From: Ilumatobacter sp.
Lineage (GTDB): Bacteria > Actinomycetota > Acidimicrobiia > Acidimicrobiales > Ilumatobacteraceae
Reading direction: 5' to 3'
DNA: 35,538 nt
Assembly: GCA_007693335.1 (NCBI GenBank)
Contig: REDU01000087.1
Location: forward strand, 1 to 35,538
Shown here: piece by piece, positions 1 to 11,347 of the stretch
Position numbering within the stretch: the stretch's first letter is position 1
How the letters are laid out: every line of letters starts with the position of its first letter
Made by a program: the position numbers and the translations under genes
The notes under the pieces: model-generated
Databases searched by the model: none
What the model was told of the DNA's origin: nothing
The model's input: only the letters and a program-made list of their open reading frames with translations

Positions 1-793
1 GACCGAGCAGGAGCTCTTCGGGGTAGGTGCCGATCTTGGCGCCGAACCCGCCGCCCACGTCGGGCGTGATGATGCGGACCTGACCCTCGTCGAGTCCGTT
101 GGCGGCCTGGATCGGTGCCACGGCGCCCTGGGCGTGCTGGGTCGAGAGCCACTGCACGAGCCGGTCGCCGTCCCACGCCGCCGCGGCGGCGCGGGCCTCG
201 AGTGGGCAGGGGGCCACGCGCTGGTTGACGAACCGGCCCTCGACCACCACCTCGCAGTCGGCGAAGAACTCGTCGCCGGTGTTCTCGGGCATCCCGAGCG
301 CGGTCGTGTCGAACACGGCGTTCGAGCCGGCGGCCTCGTAGATGAGCGTCTCGCTGGCGAGCGCGGCCTCGATGTCGATCAGCGCCTCGAGCGGCTCGAT
401 GTCGACGAACACGGTCTGGGCGGCGTCGACGGCCTGCTCGTAGGTCTCGGCCACCACGGCCACCACGGGCTCGCCCACGTAGCGGACCTTGTCGCTCGCG
501 AGCAGGGTGCGCGACACCATCGGGTTGAACCCCGACGGAACCGGCTCGAGTCCGAGCGTCTCGGCGGTGTGGACGGCGAGCACGCCGGGCATCGTGGCGG
601 CCTCGTCGGTGTCGATCGACGAGATCGTGCCGTGGGCCGCGGTGGAGCGCACGTAGGCCACGTAGGCCGCACCGGCGAGCAAGGGCTCGTCACGGATGTC
701 GTCGAGGTACATCCCACCGGTCGTGAGGAACTTCGGGTCCTCCTTGCGGAGTACTCGGTTGCCCAAAATGCTTCCGGCCACGTTGACCCCCAT
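1..793 (-). CDS. Molybdopterin-binding large subunit, CO/xanthine dehydrogenase family (CoxL-like), 3' end outside window
   Basis: 264 N-terminal residues are visible; the gene runs off the left edge. The protein opens with the family pattern around RVLRKEDPKFLTTGGMYLDDI and has the DKVRYVGEPVVAVVAE segment of the small N-terminal a/b hammerhead domain. It then enters the molybdenum-cofactor domain with STQHAQGA and, near residue 249, GGGFGAK, a cofactor-contact motif of molybdenum hydroxylases. An in-frame TGA lies 15 codons upstream, so the ATG at 793 is the only ATG available. The family oxidises CO, xanthine, aldehydes or similar substrates in a complex with FAD and 2Fe-2S subunits. The active-site loop that separates true CO dehydrogenase (AYxCSFR) from form II enzymes lies outside the window, so the substrate is undetermined. 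It follows ftsB by 52 bases on the same strand; the link is probably positional only. Confidence 0.9.
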   Translation of the reverse strand, partial: MGVNVAGSILGNRVLRKEDPKFLTTGGMYLDDIRDEPLLAGAAYVAYVRSTAAHGTISSIDTDEAATMPGVLAVHTAETLGLEPVPSGFNPMVSRTLLASDKVRYVGEPVVAVVAETYEQAVDAAQTVFVDIEPLEALIDIEAALASETLIYEAAGSNAVFDTTALGMPENTGDEFFADCEVVVEGRFVNQRVAPCPLEARAAAAAWDGDRLVQWLSTQHAQGAVAPIQAANGLDEGQVRIITPDVGGGFGAKIGTYPEELLLG

Positions 794-845
794 GATCGAT
801 CTGGGCCGACCGTTCCGGTGGCCCGTTGGCTGCTGTCAGCGCACG

Positions 846-1382
846 TTAGTCAGCGGCGGGGGTGTTCTGCGTCGTCGGGGGCGCAGAACGCAGGGCGATC
901 ACGTCGCCGATCATCCCGTACGGCCAGCCGTCGGGCAGATCGGTGGGGAGGTCGGGCAGGTCGAGCAGGGTGAGCCGACGCTCGCCCCGCTCGGAGTACC
1001 CGATCTCCTCGCGGGCGGCTTCGCGGACACCGTCGTCGGTGCGCAACCGGTCGACCTCGGCCTGGAGCTCGGCGTTCACGGCGTCGAGCTGGTCGAGCTG
1101 GGTCTGGCGACGCTCGATCGACTCGTCCTGGGCGAAGTAGGTCTGCACCGGCAGCACGAACAGGGCGGCGGCGATGGCGCCGGCGATCGCGACCGCGACG
1201 ATCCCGAGGAGGAACGTCGACCGACGCCGGCGGGTGATGCGACGATCGATCGCGATGGGGCGCGTGAGATCGCCGAGCCGGGAGCGTCCGGCGTCGGACG
1301 CGTTCGGTGGGCTCGTCGGCTTCGCGACCGTGCCGATCTTGTCGGCCTTGGGTCGCGCGCGTTCGGTGTCCGTACGAGGCAC
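846..1382 (-). CDS. Septum formation initiator family protein (FtsB/DivIC)
   Basis: 178 residues, GTG start. A basic, proline-containing N-terminal tail (about 1-50, ending RRITRRRRS) leads into one transmembrane helix (about 54-78, LLGIVAVAIAGAIAAALFVL). This is followed by a short coiled coil (about 85-112, ESIERRQTQLDQLDAVNAEL) and the conserved EIGYSERGE stretch. This bitopic layout is that of FtsB/DivIC, which joins FtsL and FtsQ in the division complex. The position directly downstream of enolase is the classic actinobacterial arrangement and strongly supports the call. The C-terminal 40 residues (LPDLPTDLPDGWPYG) extend beyond the minimal domain and are not recognised. It is 41 bases after eno and probably cotranscribed with it. 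Confidence 0.9.
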   Translation of the reverse strand: MPRTDTERARPKADKIGTVAKPTSPPNASDAGRSRLGDLTRPIAIDRRITRRRRSTFLLGIVAVAIAGAIAAALFVLPVQTYFAQDESIERRQTQLDQLDAVNAELQAEVDRLRTDDGVREAAREEIGYSERGERRLTLLDLPDLPTDLPDGWPYGMIGDVIALRSAPPTTQNTPAAD

Positions 1383-1423
1383 GTCGTCAGTCTCTCAGCT
1401 CGCGCCGGCCGAACGGCGGCACG

Positions 1424-4008
<2,585 letters not shown>

Positions 4009-4027
4009 ACGATCATTCTGGCGTGGC

Positions 4028-5542
4028 TCAGCTGGTGCGCTTGGCCTCGTCCCAGAGGGCGTCGAGGGTGGCGAGGTGCTCGGCCCTGCCGGTGTCGCGG
4101 GCGTGGAGGTCGATGCCGCGCTCGGTCGCCAGGCGCTCGACGATCTCGAAGCGGGCGCGGAACGTGTTGGTGGCGGCCCGGAGCGCCACCTCGGGGTCGA
4201 CGTCGAGGTGGCGGGCCACGTTCACCACCGAGAACAGCAGATCGCCCAGCTCGGCGGCCACCGCGTCGGGGTCGCCGTCGGCGACGGCGGCGCGCACCTC
4301 GTCGGCCTCCTCGGCGATCTTGGGCAGCGCACCCTCGACGGTGGGCCAGTCGAAGCCGACCTTGGCCGCCTTCGACTGCACCTTGCGGGCGTAGGCCAGG
4401 CCCGGCAGCGCGCCCGGCACACCGTCGAACACCGACGTCCGACCCTTCTCGGCGCGCTTGATGTCGTCCCAGTTGGCGAGCACCTCGGTGGTGGCCAACC
4501 GGGAGGACCCGTCGCCGGTCGCGTCGATCGTGACGTCGCCGAACACATGGGGGTGTCGGCGCACGAGCTTGTCGTGGATGCCGGTGGCGACGTCGGCGAT
4601 CGTGAACCGGCCCTCCTGCTCGGCGATGGTCGCGTGGAACTCGACCTGGTACAGCAGGTCGCCGAGCTCCTCGATGAGGTGCTCGTCGGTGGTGGCGTCG
4701 TCGGGATCGAGGCCGGCGACGGCGTCGACCACCTCGTAGGTCTCCTCGATCAGGTGCGGCATCAGCGAGGCATGGGTCTGTTCGATGTCCCACGGGCACT
4801 GCTCGCGCAGGGTGCGGGCGAGTTGGTGGAACGCCACGTAGGCGCGCCCGACGGGTGCGGCGAGATGCGGGACGTACAGCGAGGTGAGGTGGTCGGCCGC
4901 CACGGTGCGGTCGAGTTCGGCCCAGGTGGTGTGGGTGATCAGCTCGTCGGGCGTTCCGAGCCGCTGCAGGACGACCACCGGCGTGTGAGCCGCCCGGTCG
5001 ATGACGTGGTCATCGTCGAGATCGTCGACGGCGAGCTTGATGTCGGACAGCACCCAGTCGGCGTGGACGTGGGCGATCAGCAGTGGGCCGGAGTCGCCCG
5101 CCGCCGCGGTGGCGAACTCGTGGCCGTCCACCAGGCGCACGCCGATCTCGACCGGATCGACCCCGAGACGCGCCCACGCCACGTCGAGGAACGACATGGC
5201 GGGGCGCACGTCGGTCTCGACGCGCGGGTCGTCGCGCAGCCGTCGCACCGTGCGTTCGAGCACGAGCGGCGAGCCGGGCACGGCGTAGAGCACCTCGCCG
5301 TGGTCGGTGGCGGCGGCCACGAGGGCGTCGGTGATCTGCGCGTACACCTGCTCGAAGGAGTCGGCCGACTCGTAGAGGTGGTCGAAGGTGACGGCGTCGG
5401 GCACCAGATCGGCCGTGGGGTGCACCGACGTGCGCAGGAACCGGACGGTGTGCGCCGCCACCGCATCGAGGGTCTCGACGGTCACGTGGTCGCGGCCGCC
5501 CGGTCCGAGTCCCACGACCGTGACCCGGGGAGCATCAGACAC
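4028..5542 (-). CDS. mazG: MazG nucleoside triphosphate pyrophosphohydrolase fused to an N-terminal tetrapyrrole-methylase-like domain
   Basis: 504 residues with three parts. Residues about 1-230 are a TP-methylase fold (VTVVGLGPGG near the start, YAVPGSPLVLERTVRRL, VVVLQRLGTPDEL). Two MazG repeats follow: the first starts at REQCPWDIEQTHASL with metal ligands in EETYEVVDA and EELGDLLYQV; the second has EEADEVRAAV and ELGDLLFSVVNVARHL. MazG hydrolyses non-canonical or surplus NTPs to NMP and pyrophosphate, and its mycobacterial orthologue Rv1021 lies in the same neighbourhood. The fusion resembles the YabN architecture of Firmicutes. The methylase motifs look intact, but no methyl acceptor is known. 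It begins seven bases after the PPIase gene. Confidence 0.95.
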   Translation of the reverse strand: MSDAPRVTVVGLGPGGRDHVTVETLDAVAAHTVRFLRTSVHPTADLVPDAVTFDHLYESADSFEQVYAQITDALVAAATDHGEVLYAVPGSPLVLERTVRRLRDDPRVETDVRPAMSFLDVAWARLGVDPVEIGVRLVDGHEFATAAAGDSGPLLIAHVHADWVLSDIKLAVDDLDDDHVIDRAAHTPVVVLQRLGTPDELITHTTWAELDRTVAADHLTSLYVPHLAAPVGRAYVAFHQLARTLREQCPWDIEQTHASLMPHLIEETYEVVDAVAGLDPDDATTDEHLIEELGDLLYQVEFHATIAEQEGRFTIADVATGIHDKLVRRHPHVFGDVTIDATGDGSSRLATTEVLANWDDIKRAEKGRTSVFDGVPGALPGLAYARKVQSKAAKVGFDWPTVEGALPKIAEEADEVRAAVADGDPDAVAAELGDLLFSVVNVARHLDVDPEVALRAATNTFRARFEIVERLATERGIDLHARDTGRAEHLATLDALWDEAKRTS

Positions 5543-5548
5543 AGCGGG

Positions 5549-6382
5549 TCATCCGAGCGGGACCACGCCGAACTCGGGGTCGAAGGCCCCGAAGCGCGGG
5601 TCGATCCGGATGTCGGCCGCACGAGCGGCGCGTCGGAAGCGCACCCCGTCCGAGTCGAACACGGCGCGGGCCTCGGGGAGCGAGGCGATGTCGTCGTAGG
5701 GGAGGACCAGGATCACGTGGTACCCGAACTGCGACTCGACGGGATCGGTCGGCACCCCCACCTCGGCGTCGAGTGCGGCCTCGACGAACTCGGGGATGAA
5801 CTGCTGGCGGAACTCGCCCACCACCGAGCACCCGAGTGCGCCGCCCGCCTGGGCGCTGCCGCTGTCGATCGACCGGTCACGGGCCACGTCGGCGAACGCT
5901 GCGCCCGCCTCCAACTCCGCCACGACCTCGTCGGCCTCGGCGCGCGTCTCGACCAGCACGTGCGCGGTGCACGCCACCTCGGAGAACTCGGGGCCGCGCT
6001 GGTACGCGTCCCGGAACTCCTCGTCGGTCGACGCCGGCAGTTCCACCCACTGGCCGAACACGGTCTCCTGCTCGGCGATCAACTCGGACAGGGCATCCTC
6101 GGCGGGGGGTGCGGGCTCGGGTGTCTCCCCGGCGGCCCGGATCTCGCCGATCACGATCTGGTTGACGATCCAGGTGTTCAGCACGTTCTGCACCACGCCG
6201 AAGGGCACCTCGACCCGCTCGGCATCGGGTTGTCCGGCCGCGGTGTTGGCGAGCAGGTCGAATTCCGACTGCGTCAGCACCGTGTCGTCCACCCGTGCGG
6301 CGGAATCGTTGTCGGTGAACGTGGTGCACGCGCCCAGCGGGATCGCGGCGGCACAGAGGAGGGCGACTCGACGTCGGATCAC
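5549..6382 (-). CDS. Parvulin-type peptidyl-prolyl isomerase lipoprotein (SurA/PrsA-like foldase)
   Basis: 277 residues from the GTG at 6382. This start gives a clean lipoprotein signal peptide: IRRR, a hydrophobic core, then the lipobox PLGAC near residue 19. A longer frame opens at GTG 6430, two bases after the mfd stop, but it would put 16 non-signal residues before the positive charges. The SurA-like N-terminal part (VDDTVLTQSEFDLL) is followed by a parvulin rotamase domain near residues 150-240 (ACTAHVLVETRAEADEV, FADVARDRSID, FGYHVILVLPYDD). The predicted role is folding secreted proteins outside the membrane. A SurA-domain lipoprotein between mfd and mazG is a common actinobacterial arrangement. 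Confidence 0.85.
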   Translation of the reverse strand: MIRRRVALLCAAAIPLGACTTFTDNDSAARVDDTVLTQSEFDLLANTAAGQPDAERVEVPFGVVQNVLNTWIVNQIVIGEIRAAGETPEPAPPAEDALSELIAEQETVFGQWVELPASTDEEFRDAYQRGPEFSEVACTAHVLVETRAEADEVVAELEAGAAFADVARDRSIDSGSAQAGGALGCSVVGEFRQQFIPEFVEAALDAEVGVPTDPVESQFGYHVILVLPYDDIASLPEARAVFDSDGVRFRRAARAADIRIDPRFGAFDPEFGVVPLG

Positions 6383-6431
6383 GACCGCAGAACCTACAGG
6401 CAGTGGTGAACAGGCCGGCAGGCTCGGCACG

Positions 6432-9400
6432 TCATCCCGGGATCAGATCGCGGAGGAAGCCGACGAGGTAGGCGGCGGGATCGGACGCGGCGCTGCGGGG
6501 CACCGGCACCACCAGCTGGCTGATGTCCTCTTTGACCCGCGCGTCGCGGGCGAGGCGCTTGAGGCGCATCGACTCGCTCAGCTTGAGCTCGATCGGGGCG
6601 AGCCGTGCTTGTCCGTGGAGGGCTTGTCCGGGACTCCCGGGCGAGCCGGGGGTGATCTGGACGTCGACGATGCCGAGGCGGTGGCACTCGGCGCGTAGCG
6701 ATCCGACCATCAGCAGCGCCTCGGCCGCAGCCGGGAGCGGACCGTAGCGGTCCTCCCACTCGGTGCGGATGTCGTCCACCTCGGCCCGCGTGGTGACCCC
6801 CGAGAGCCGGCGGTAGGCCTCGAGCCGGAGCTCCTCCTTGGCCACGTAGTCGGGTGGGAGGAACGCGTCGGTGGGGACGTCGAGCTTGAGTTCGGGCGGG
6901 GCCTTCACCGGCTCACCCTTCATCTCCGCCACGGCCTCGGTCACCATCTGGCAGTAGAGGTCGTACCCCACCGCGGCGATGTGCCCCGACTGGGCCTGAC
7001 CGAGCAGGTTTCCGGCGCCGCGGATCTCGAGGTCGCGCATCGCGATCTTGAACCCCGAGCCGAGGTCGGTCGACTCGCCGATGGTCTTGAGCCGCTCGTA
7101 GGCCTCCTCGGTGAGCACCTTGTCGCGCGGGTGGAACAGATAGGCGTAGGCGCGGCTCCCGCTGCGGCCGACGCGGCCACGGAGCTGGTGCATCTGGCCG
7201 AGCCCGAGCAGATCGGAGCGCTCGACCACGAGGGTGTTCACCGTGGGCATGTCGATGCCCGACTCGATGATCGTGGTGCACACCAGCACGTCGTACTGGC
7301 CGTCCCAGAAGTCGACCACGACCTGCTCGAGCGTGCCCTCGTCCATCTGGCCGTGGGCGATCGCGATGCGAGCCTCGGGGACCAGTTGCCGCAGCCGTGC
7401 CGCGGCGGTGTCGATCGACTGCACCCGGTTGTGGACCCAGAACACCTGACCCTCGCGCAGCAGCTCACGGCGGATGGCCTCCACCGCGACCCGCTCGTCG
7501 TACTCGCCCACGTACGTGAGGATCGGCTGGCGGTCGGCCGGTGGCGTCTGCAGCAGGGACAGGTCACGGATCCCCACCAGGCTCATCTCGAGCGTGCGCG
7601 GGATGGGTGTGGCCGACAGCGTGATCACGTCGACGTCGGTCTTGAGCTGCTTCATCGCCTCCTTGTGCTGCACGCCGAAGCGCTGCTCCTCGTCGACCAC
7701 GAGCAGACCGAGGTCCTTGAACTGCACCTCGTTCGACAGCAGGCGGTGGGTACCGATGACACAGTCGACGTCGCCGTCGCGGATGCCGGTGACCACCTTC
7801 TTGGCCTGGGCGTTGGTGAGGAACCGTGAGAGCACCTCGACGCGGATCGGATACCCGGCGAAACGGTCGGCGAAGGTGTTGCCGTGCTGGGTGGCCAGCA
7901 GGGTGGTGGGGGCCAGCACGGCCACCTGCTTGCCGTCCTGGATCGCCTTGAAGGCGGCGCGGATGGCCACCTCGGTCTTGCCGAACCCCACGTCGCCGCA
8001 GATCAGCCGGTCCATCGGGAACGCCCGCTCCATGTCGGCCTTCACCGCTTCGATCGCGCTGCGCTGGTCGGGTGTCTCGACGAACCCGAACGCATCCTCC
8101 ATCTCGGCCTGCCACGGCGTGTCCTGTCCGAAGGCGTGGCCGTCGGCGTTCACCCGCTTCTGGTAGAGCACCACCAGTTCCTGGGCGATCTCGCGCACGG
8201 CCGAACGCACCCGGCTCTTGGCCTTCGCGAAGTCGGAGCCGCCGAGGCGGTGCAGCGTGGGTGCCTCGCCGCCCACGTACTGACGCAGCGTGTCGATCTG
8301 GTCGGACGGCACGTAGAGCTTGTCGCCACCCTTGTAGGCCACGAGCAGGTAGTCGCGCTCGACGCCGCCGATGGTGCGCTTGACCATGCCCTCGTACTTG
8401 CCGACGCCGTGCTGGTGGTGCACCACGTAATTGCCCGGTTTGAGGTCTTCGAACGTGCCGGCCGACTCCCGCTTGCGGGGCCGGGCCTGGCGGTGGGCCC
8501 GCCGGCGACCGGTGAGGTCGGACTCGGCCACGATGGCGATCGACGCGTTGGGCAGCGTGCACCCGCGATGCAGCGGTGCCACCACCACGTGGCCACCGGG
8601 TCGGGTGAGGTCGGTGTCGGGCCCGGCCACCGGGAAGTCGAGTCCCTGGTCGAGCAGCAACGCGCGGAGACGTTCGGCCGATCCGGTGCCGTCGGCTGCC
8701 ACGACCACGCGGTACCGCTGACCGATCAGCTGGGTGAGTCGGGCGGCGAGGCCCTCGCCGTCGCCCCCCACGGGACCCCAGCCCGAGGCCTGCACGGCCG
8801 GGGTGTCGGGCGAGTCGGCCGTGGAGTCGATGGTCCAGAACGCGCCGCCGCTCCCGAGGAGCACATCGGGGTCGGCGTGGAGCCGCGGGAACGACTTGTC
8901 GGGGTCGCGCTCCCATGTGGAGGCGAGGGCGCGGGCGAGGTCGTCCTCCTCGGCCAGCAGGTCGATGGCGCGGTCGCGCATGCGCCGGGGTTCGATCAGC
9001 ACGACCTTGCCGGCGTCGCCCAGCACGTCGGTGAGCAGCACATCGTGGTCGGTGAGCCACGGCAGCCACGACTCCATGCCCTCGAAGTGCAGCCCCTCGG
9101 CCAGACGCTCCCACTGCTCGCGCCCCCACGGCTCGGTGGCCACCAGTCCGGCGGCGCGCTCGCGCAACGCCTCGTCGGGCAGCAGCTCACGGGCCGGGAA
9201 GATGCGGACCTCGTCGAGATCATCGGTCGATCGCTGGTCGTTCACCGCGAACCGGGTGAGCCGGTCGACCTCGTCGCCCCACAGGTCGATCCGGATCGGG
9301 GCGTCGGCGGTGGAGGGGAACACGTCGACGATGGCGCCGCGTCGGGCGAACTCACCGCGGTGCTCGACGAGTTCCTCGCGGCGGTAGCCGAACGTGACGA

Positions 9401-9875
9401 GTTGTTCGGCGAGCTCGTCGGGATCGACCACGCCGCCGGGACGAACCTCGATCGGCTCGACGGTGGTGGCACCGGGGCCGAGCTTCTGGAGCAGTGCCCG
9501 CACCCCCGCCACGATCACGGCCGGCCGACGGTCGGGCCCACCCTCGCGGTGCCGGAGTCGCCACAGCACCTCGAGACGGGTGCCCATGGTCTCGACGCTC
9601 GGGCTCACCCGCTCGAACGGCAGGGTCTCCCAGCCCGGGAACAGCACGACCTCGCCCTCGGGCAGGAACCGGGCCAGATCGTCGGAGAGCTGGCCGGCCA
9701 TGGTGCCGGTGGGGCAGGCCACGATCAGGGGACGACGGCTCGAGAGGTGTGCGAGCGCTGCGATCGACAGCGGCCGTGCCACCTCCGGGATCGCCAGCCG
9801 TGCGTTCGGTTCGCCGAGGGCGCGTGTGAGCCCCGGTTCGTCACGGAGCAGGGCGGGGAGGTCGACCAGCGTCAT
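6432..9875 (-). CDS. mfd: Transcription-repair coupling factor Mfd
   Basis: 1147 residues, normal length. The N-terminal UvrB-like module (about 1-350) contains PLIVACPTGTMAGQL and FPGWETLPFERVSPS. The CarD-like RNA-polymerase-interacting domain begins near residue 478 (LKPGNYVVHHQHGVGKYEG). The RecG-like translocase has Walker A GDVGFGKTE near 622 and the DEEQRFG box near 727, then SATPIPRTLEMS and the helicase motif GRVGRSGSRAYAYL. The C-terminal TRCF domain is complete. Mfd uses ATP to remove stalled RNA polymerase and recruits UvrA. A small Gly-Ser-Pro insertion (TPGSPGSPGQALHGQ) near the C-terminus looks like a linker. Pth lies 10 bases upstream. Confidence 0.99.
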   Translation of the reverse strand: MTLVDLPALLRDEPGLTRALGEPNARLAIPEVARPLSIAALAHLSSRRPLIVACPTGTMAGQLSDDLARFLPEGEVVLFPGWETLPFERVSPSVETMGTRLEVLWRLRHREGGPDRRPAVIVAGVRALLQKLGPGATTVEPIEVRPGGVVDPDELAEQLVTFGYRREELVEHRGEFARRGAIVDVFPSTADAPIRIDLWGDEVDRLTRFAVNDQRSTDDLDEVRIFPARELLPDEALRERAAGLVATEPWGREQWERLAEGLHFEGMESWLPWLTDHDVLLTDVLGDAGKVVLIEPRRMRDRAIDLLAEEDDLARALASTWERDPDKSFPRLHADPDVLLGSGGAFWTIDSTADSPDTPAVQASGWGPVGGDGEGLAARLTQLIGQRYRVVVAADGTGSAERLRALLLDQGLDFPVAGPDTDLTRPGGHVVVAPLHRGCTLPNASIAIVAESDLTGRRRAHRQARPRKRESAGTFEDLKPGNYVVHHQHGVGKYEGMVKRTIGGVERDYLLVAYKGGDKLYVPSDQIDTLRQYVGGEAPTLHRLGGSDFAKAKSRVRSAVREIAQELVVLYQKRVNADGHAFGQDTPWQAEMEDAFGFVETPDQRSAIEAVKADMERAFPMDRLICGDVGFGKTEVAIRAAFKAIQDGKQVAVLAPTTLLATQHGNTFADRFAGYPIRVEVLSRFLTNAQAKKVVTGIRDGDVDCVIGTHRLLSNEVQFKDLGLLVVDEEQRFGVQHKEAMKQLKTDVDVITLSATPIPRTLEMSLVGIRDLSLLQTPPADRQPILTYVGEYDERVAVEAIRRELLREGQVFWVHNRVQSIDTAAARLRQLVPEARIAIAHGQMDEGTLEQVVVDFWDGQYDVLVCTTIIESGIDMPTVNTLVVERSDLLGLGQMHQLRGRVGRSGSRAYAYLFHPRDKVLTEEAYERLKTIGESTDLGSGFKIAMRDLEIRGAGNLLGQAQSGHIAAVGYDLYCQMVTEAVAEMKGEPVKAPPELKLDVPTDAFLPPDYVAKEELRLEAYRRLSGVTTRAEVDDIRTEWEDRYGPLPAAAEALLMVGSLRAECHRLGIVDVQITPGSPGSPGQALHGQARLAPIELKLSESMRLKRLARDARVKEDISQLVVPVPRSAASDPAAYLVGFLRDLIPG

Positions 9876-9885
9876 GCCGAACGGC

Positions 9886-10512
9886 TCACGAGGCGCGGGT
9901 GTTGACGGTGCGCATGGCGGCGTCGACGCCCTCGGTGACGATCTGGGTCACGGCGTCGGCGGCCGTCTCGACGGCGACGTCGAGGCGTTCGCGCTCGCTC
10001 GCGGGCAGCTTCGAGAGCACGTGACCGGCGCCGCGCTCCTTGCTCGGTGGCTTCCCGACGCCGATGCGCACCCTGAGGTAGTCCTGGGTCTTGAGGTGCT
10101 GGGTGATGCTGCGGAGCCCGTTGTGACCGGCGAGTCCGCCACCGGCCTTGACGCGGACCACGCCGGGCTCGAGGTCGAGTTCGTCGTGCACGACCACGAT
10201 GCGGGTGGGGTCGTCGATGCGGTAGCGGCGCACGAGTGCGGAGACGGCCTGGCCCGACTCGTTCATGAACGTGAGTGGGAACGCGAACACGGTGCGCTGC
10301 TCGCCCGGGCCTGATCCGAGGCGCGACTCGGCCACGAGCGCGTTGTCGCGTCCGCCCTTCATGGTGTCGCCACGTCGGTCGGCCAGCAGCTTCACCACCT
10401 CCTCGCCCACGTTGTGGCGGGTGCGGGCGTACTTGGGGCCGGGGTTGCCCAGACCGACCACGAGCCAGTCGAAGGGTGCGCCCTTGCCGGCCCGACGGTC
10501 GAACAGGCCCAC
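9886..10512 (-). CDS. pth: Peptidyl-tRNA hydrolase
   Basis: 208 residues, GTG start. It cleaves peptidyl-tRNAs released from stalled ribosomes. Family signatures are all present: WLVVGLGNPGPKYARTRHNVG with the catalytic His, PLTFMNESGQAV, VVVHDELDLEPG with the active-site Asp, and GGGLAGHNGLRSI. The N-terminal extension FDRRAGKGAPFD is slightly longer than in E. coli. Its place directly after rplY and before mfd is the conserved actinobacterial order. Confidence 0.98.
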   Translation of the reverse strand: MGLFDRRAGKGAPFDWLVVGLGNPGPKYARTRHNVGEEVVKLLADRRGDTMKGGRDNALVAESRLGSGPGEQRTVFAFPLTFMNESGQAVSALVRRYRIDDPTRIVVVHDELDLEPGVVRVKAGGGLAGHNGLRSITQHLKTQDYLRVRIGVGKPPSKERGAGHVLSKLPASERERLDVAVETAADAVTQIVTEGVDAAMRTVNTRAS

Positions 10513-10545
10513 GTCAGCGCCCGATGGTGCGCGGTGACCGGCGGG

Positions 10546-11226
10546 TCACTCGGCGGTGTCGCCGGACGGGGCCTCGCCCTCGCCGCCGGCGTCGCTGTCC
10601 GCGGTGCTCTCGCCCTCGGCAGCAGCCTCGGCCAACTCGGCGTCGGCTTCCTCGATCTCCTCGACCTCGGCGCGCATGACGAGCACGGTCACCACGGGGC
10701 TCTCCGGATCGCCGGTGGCGACCACGCCGTCGGGCAGGGCCACATCGCCGAGACGGATGACCGAGTCCATGGTCATCTCGCTGATGTCGATCACGATCTC
10801 GTCGGGGATGAGGCGCGGGGTGGTGGCGACCTCGATCGAGTCGACCGCCGGGTCGACCAGGCCGTTGTTGTTCATGACCTCGTGCGCGTCGCCCTCGAGG
10901 CGGAGCGGCACGTGCACCCGGATCTCCTCGGAGAGGTTGATCTGGATGAAGTCGACGTGGCTGACGGTGCGGCGGGTCGGGTGCCGCTGGAGTTCCTTGA
11001 TGATGGCCGGGTACACGTTGCCGTCGACGGTGAGGTCGAGCACGGTGTTCATGCCGGCGCTGCCCGACAGGGCCTGGCGGAGGTCGCGGCGGGCGACCGA
11101 GATGCTGATCGGCTCCATGCCCAGGCCGTAGACCACGGCGGGGATGACGTCGTCGGCGCGCATGCGGCGAGCGGCGGCGCTCCCGGTGATGCGTCCGGAT
11201 TCGGCGACGAGAACAGTGTCAGACAT
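10546..11226 (-). CDS. rplY: 50S ribosomal protein bL25 (long Ctc/TL5 form)
   Basis: 226 residues. The 5S-rRNA-binding L25 domain occupies about 1-95 (GSAAARRMRADDVIPAVVYG, HPTRRTVSHVDFIQI). The TL5/Ctc C-terminal b-domain occupies about 96-190 (VPLRLEGDAHEVMNNNGLVD, TPRLIPDEIVIDIS). A strongly acidic, low-complexity tail of about 38 residues (EVEEIEEADAELAEA onward) closes the protein. This is the stress-associated long form usual in actinobacteria. The 121 bases upstream, before prs, hold no gene; they contain a short inverted repeat (CCGAT-gct-ATCGG) but no promoter I can defend. Confidence 0.97.
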   Translation of the reverse strand: MSDTVLVAESGRITGSAAARRMRADDVIPAVVYGLGMEPISISVARRDLRQALSGSAGMNTVLDLTVDGNVYPAIIKELQRHPTRRTVSHVDFIQINLSEEIRVHVPLRLEGDAHEVMNNNGLVDPAVDSIEVATTPRLIPDEIVIDISEMTMDSVIRLGDVALPDGVVATGDPESPVVTVLVMRAEVEEIEEADAELAEAAAEGESTADSDAGGEGEAPSGDTAE

Positions 11227-11347
11227 GGTGGTCGGCCTCAGGCGTCAGGGTGAAGGATCGAATTGCGGGATCGGTGGACGATCTCGCGACAGCGCCTACC
11301 GATGCTATCGGCGCCTCCGGGCATCGCCCACCCGCGACGAACCGGGC

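Noticed and set aside
6383-6430. A longer PPIase start at GTG 6430.
   Set aside because: It would bury the lipoprotein signal peptide behind 16 residues; GTG 6382 gives a standard type II signal.
7884-9905. A 673-codon open frame on the plus strand.
   Set aside because: Antisense to mfd; low-complexity composition and no recognisable motif.
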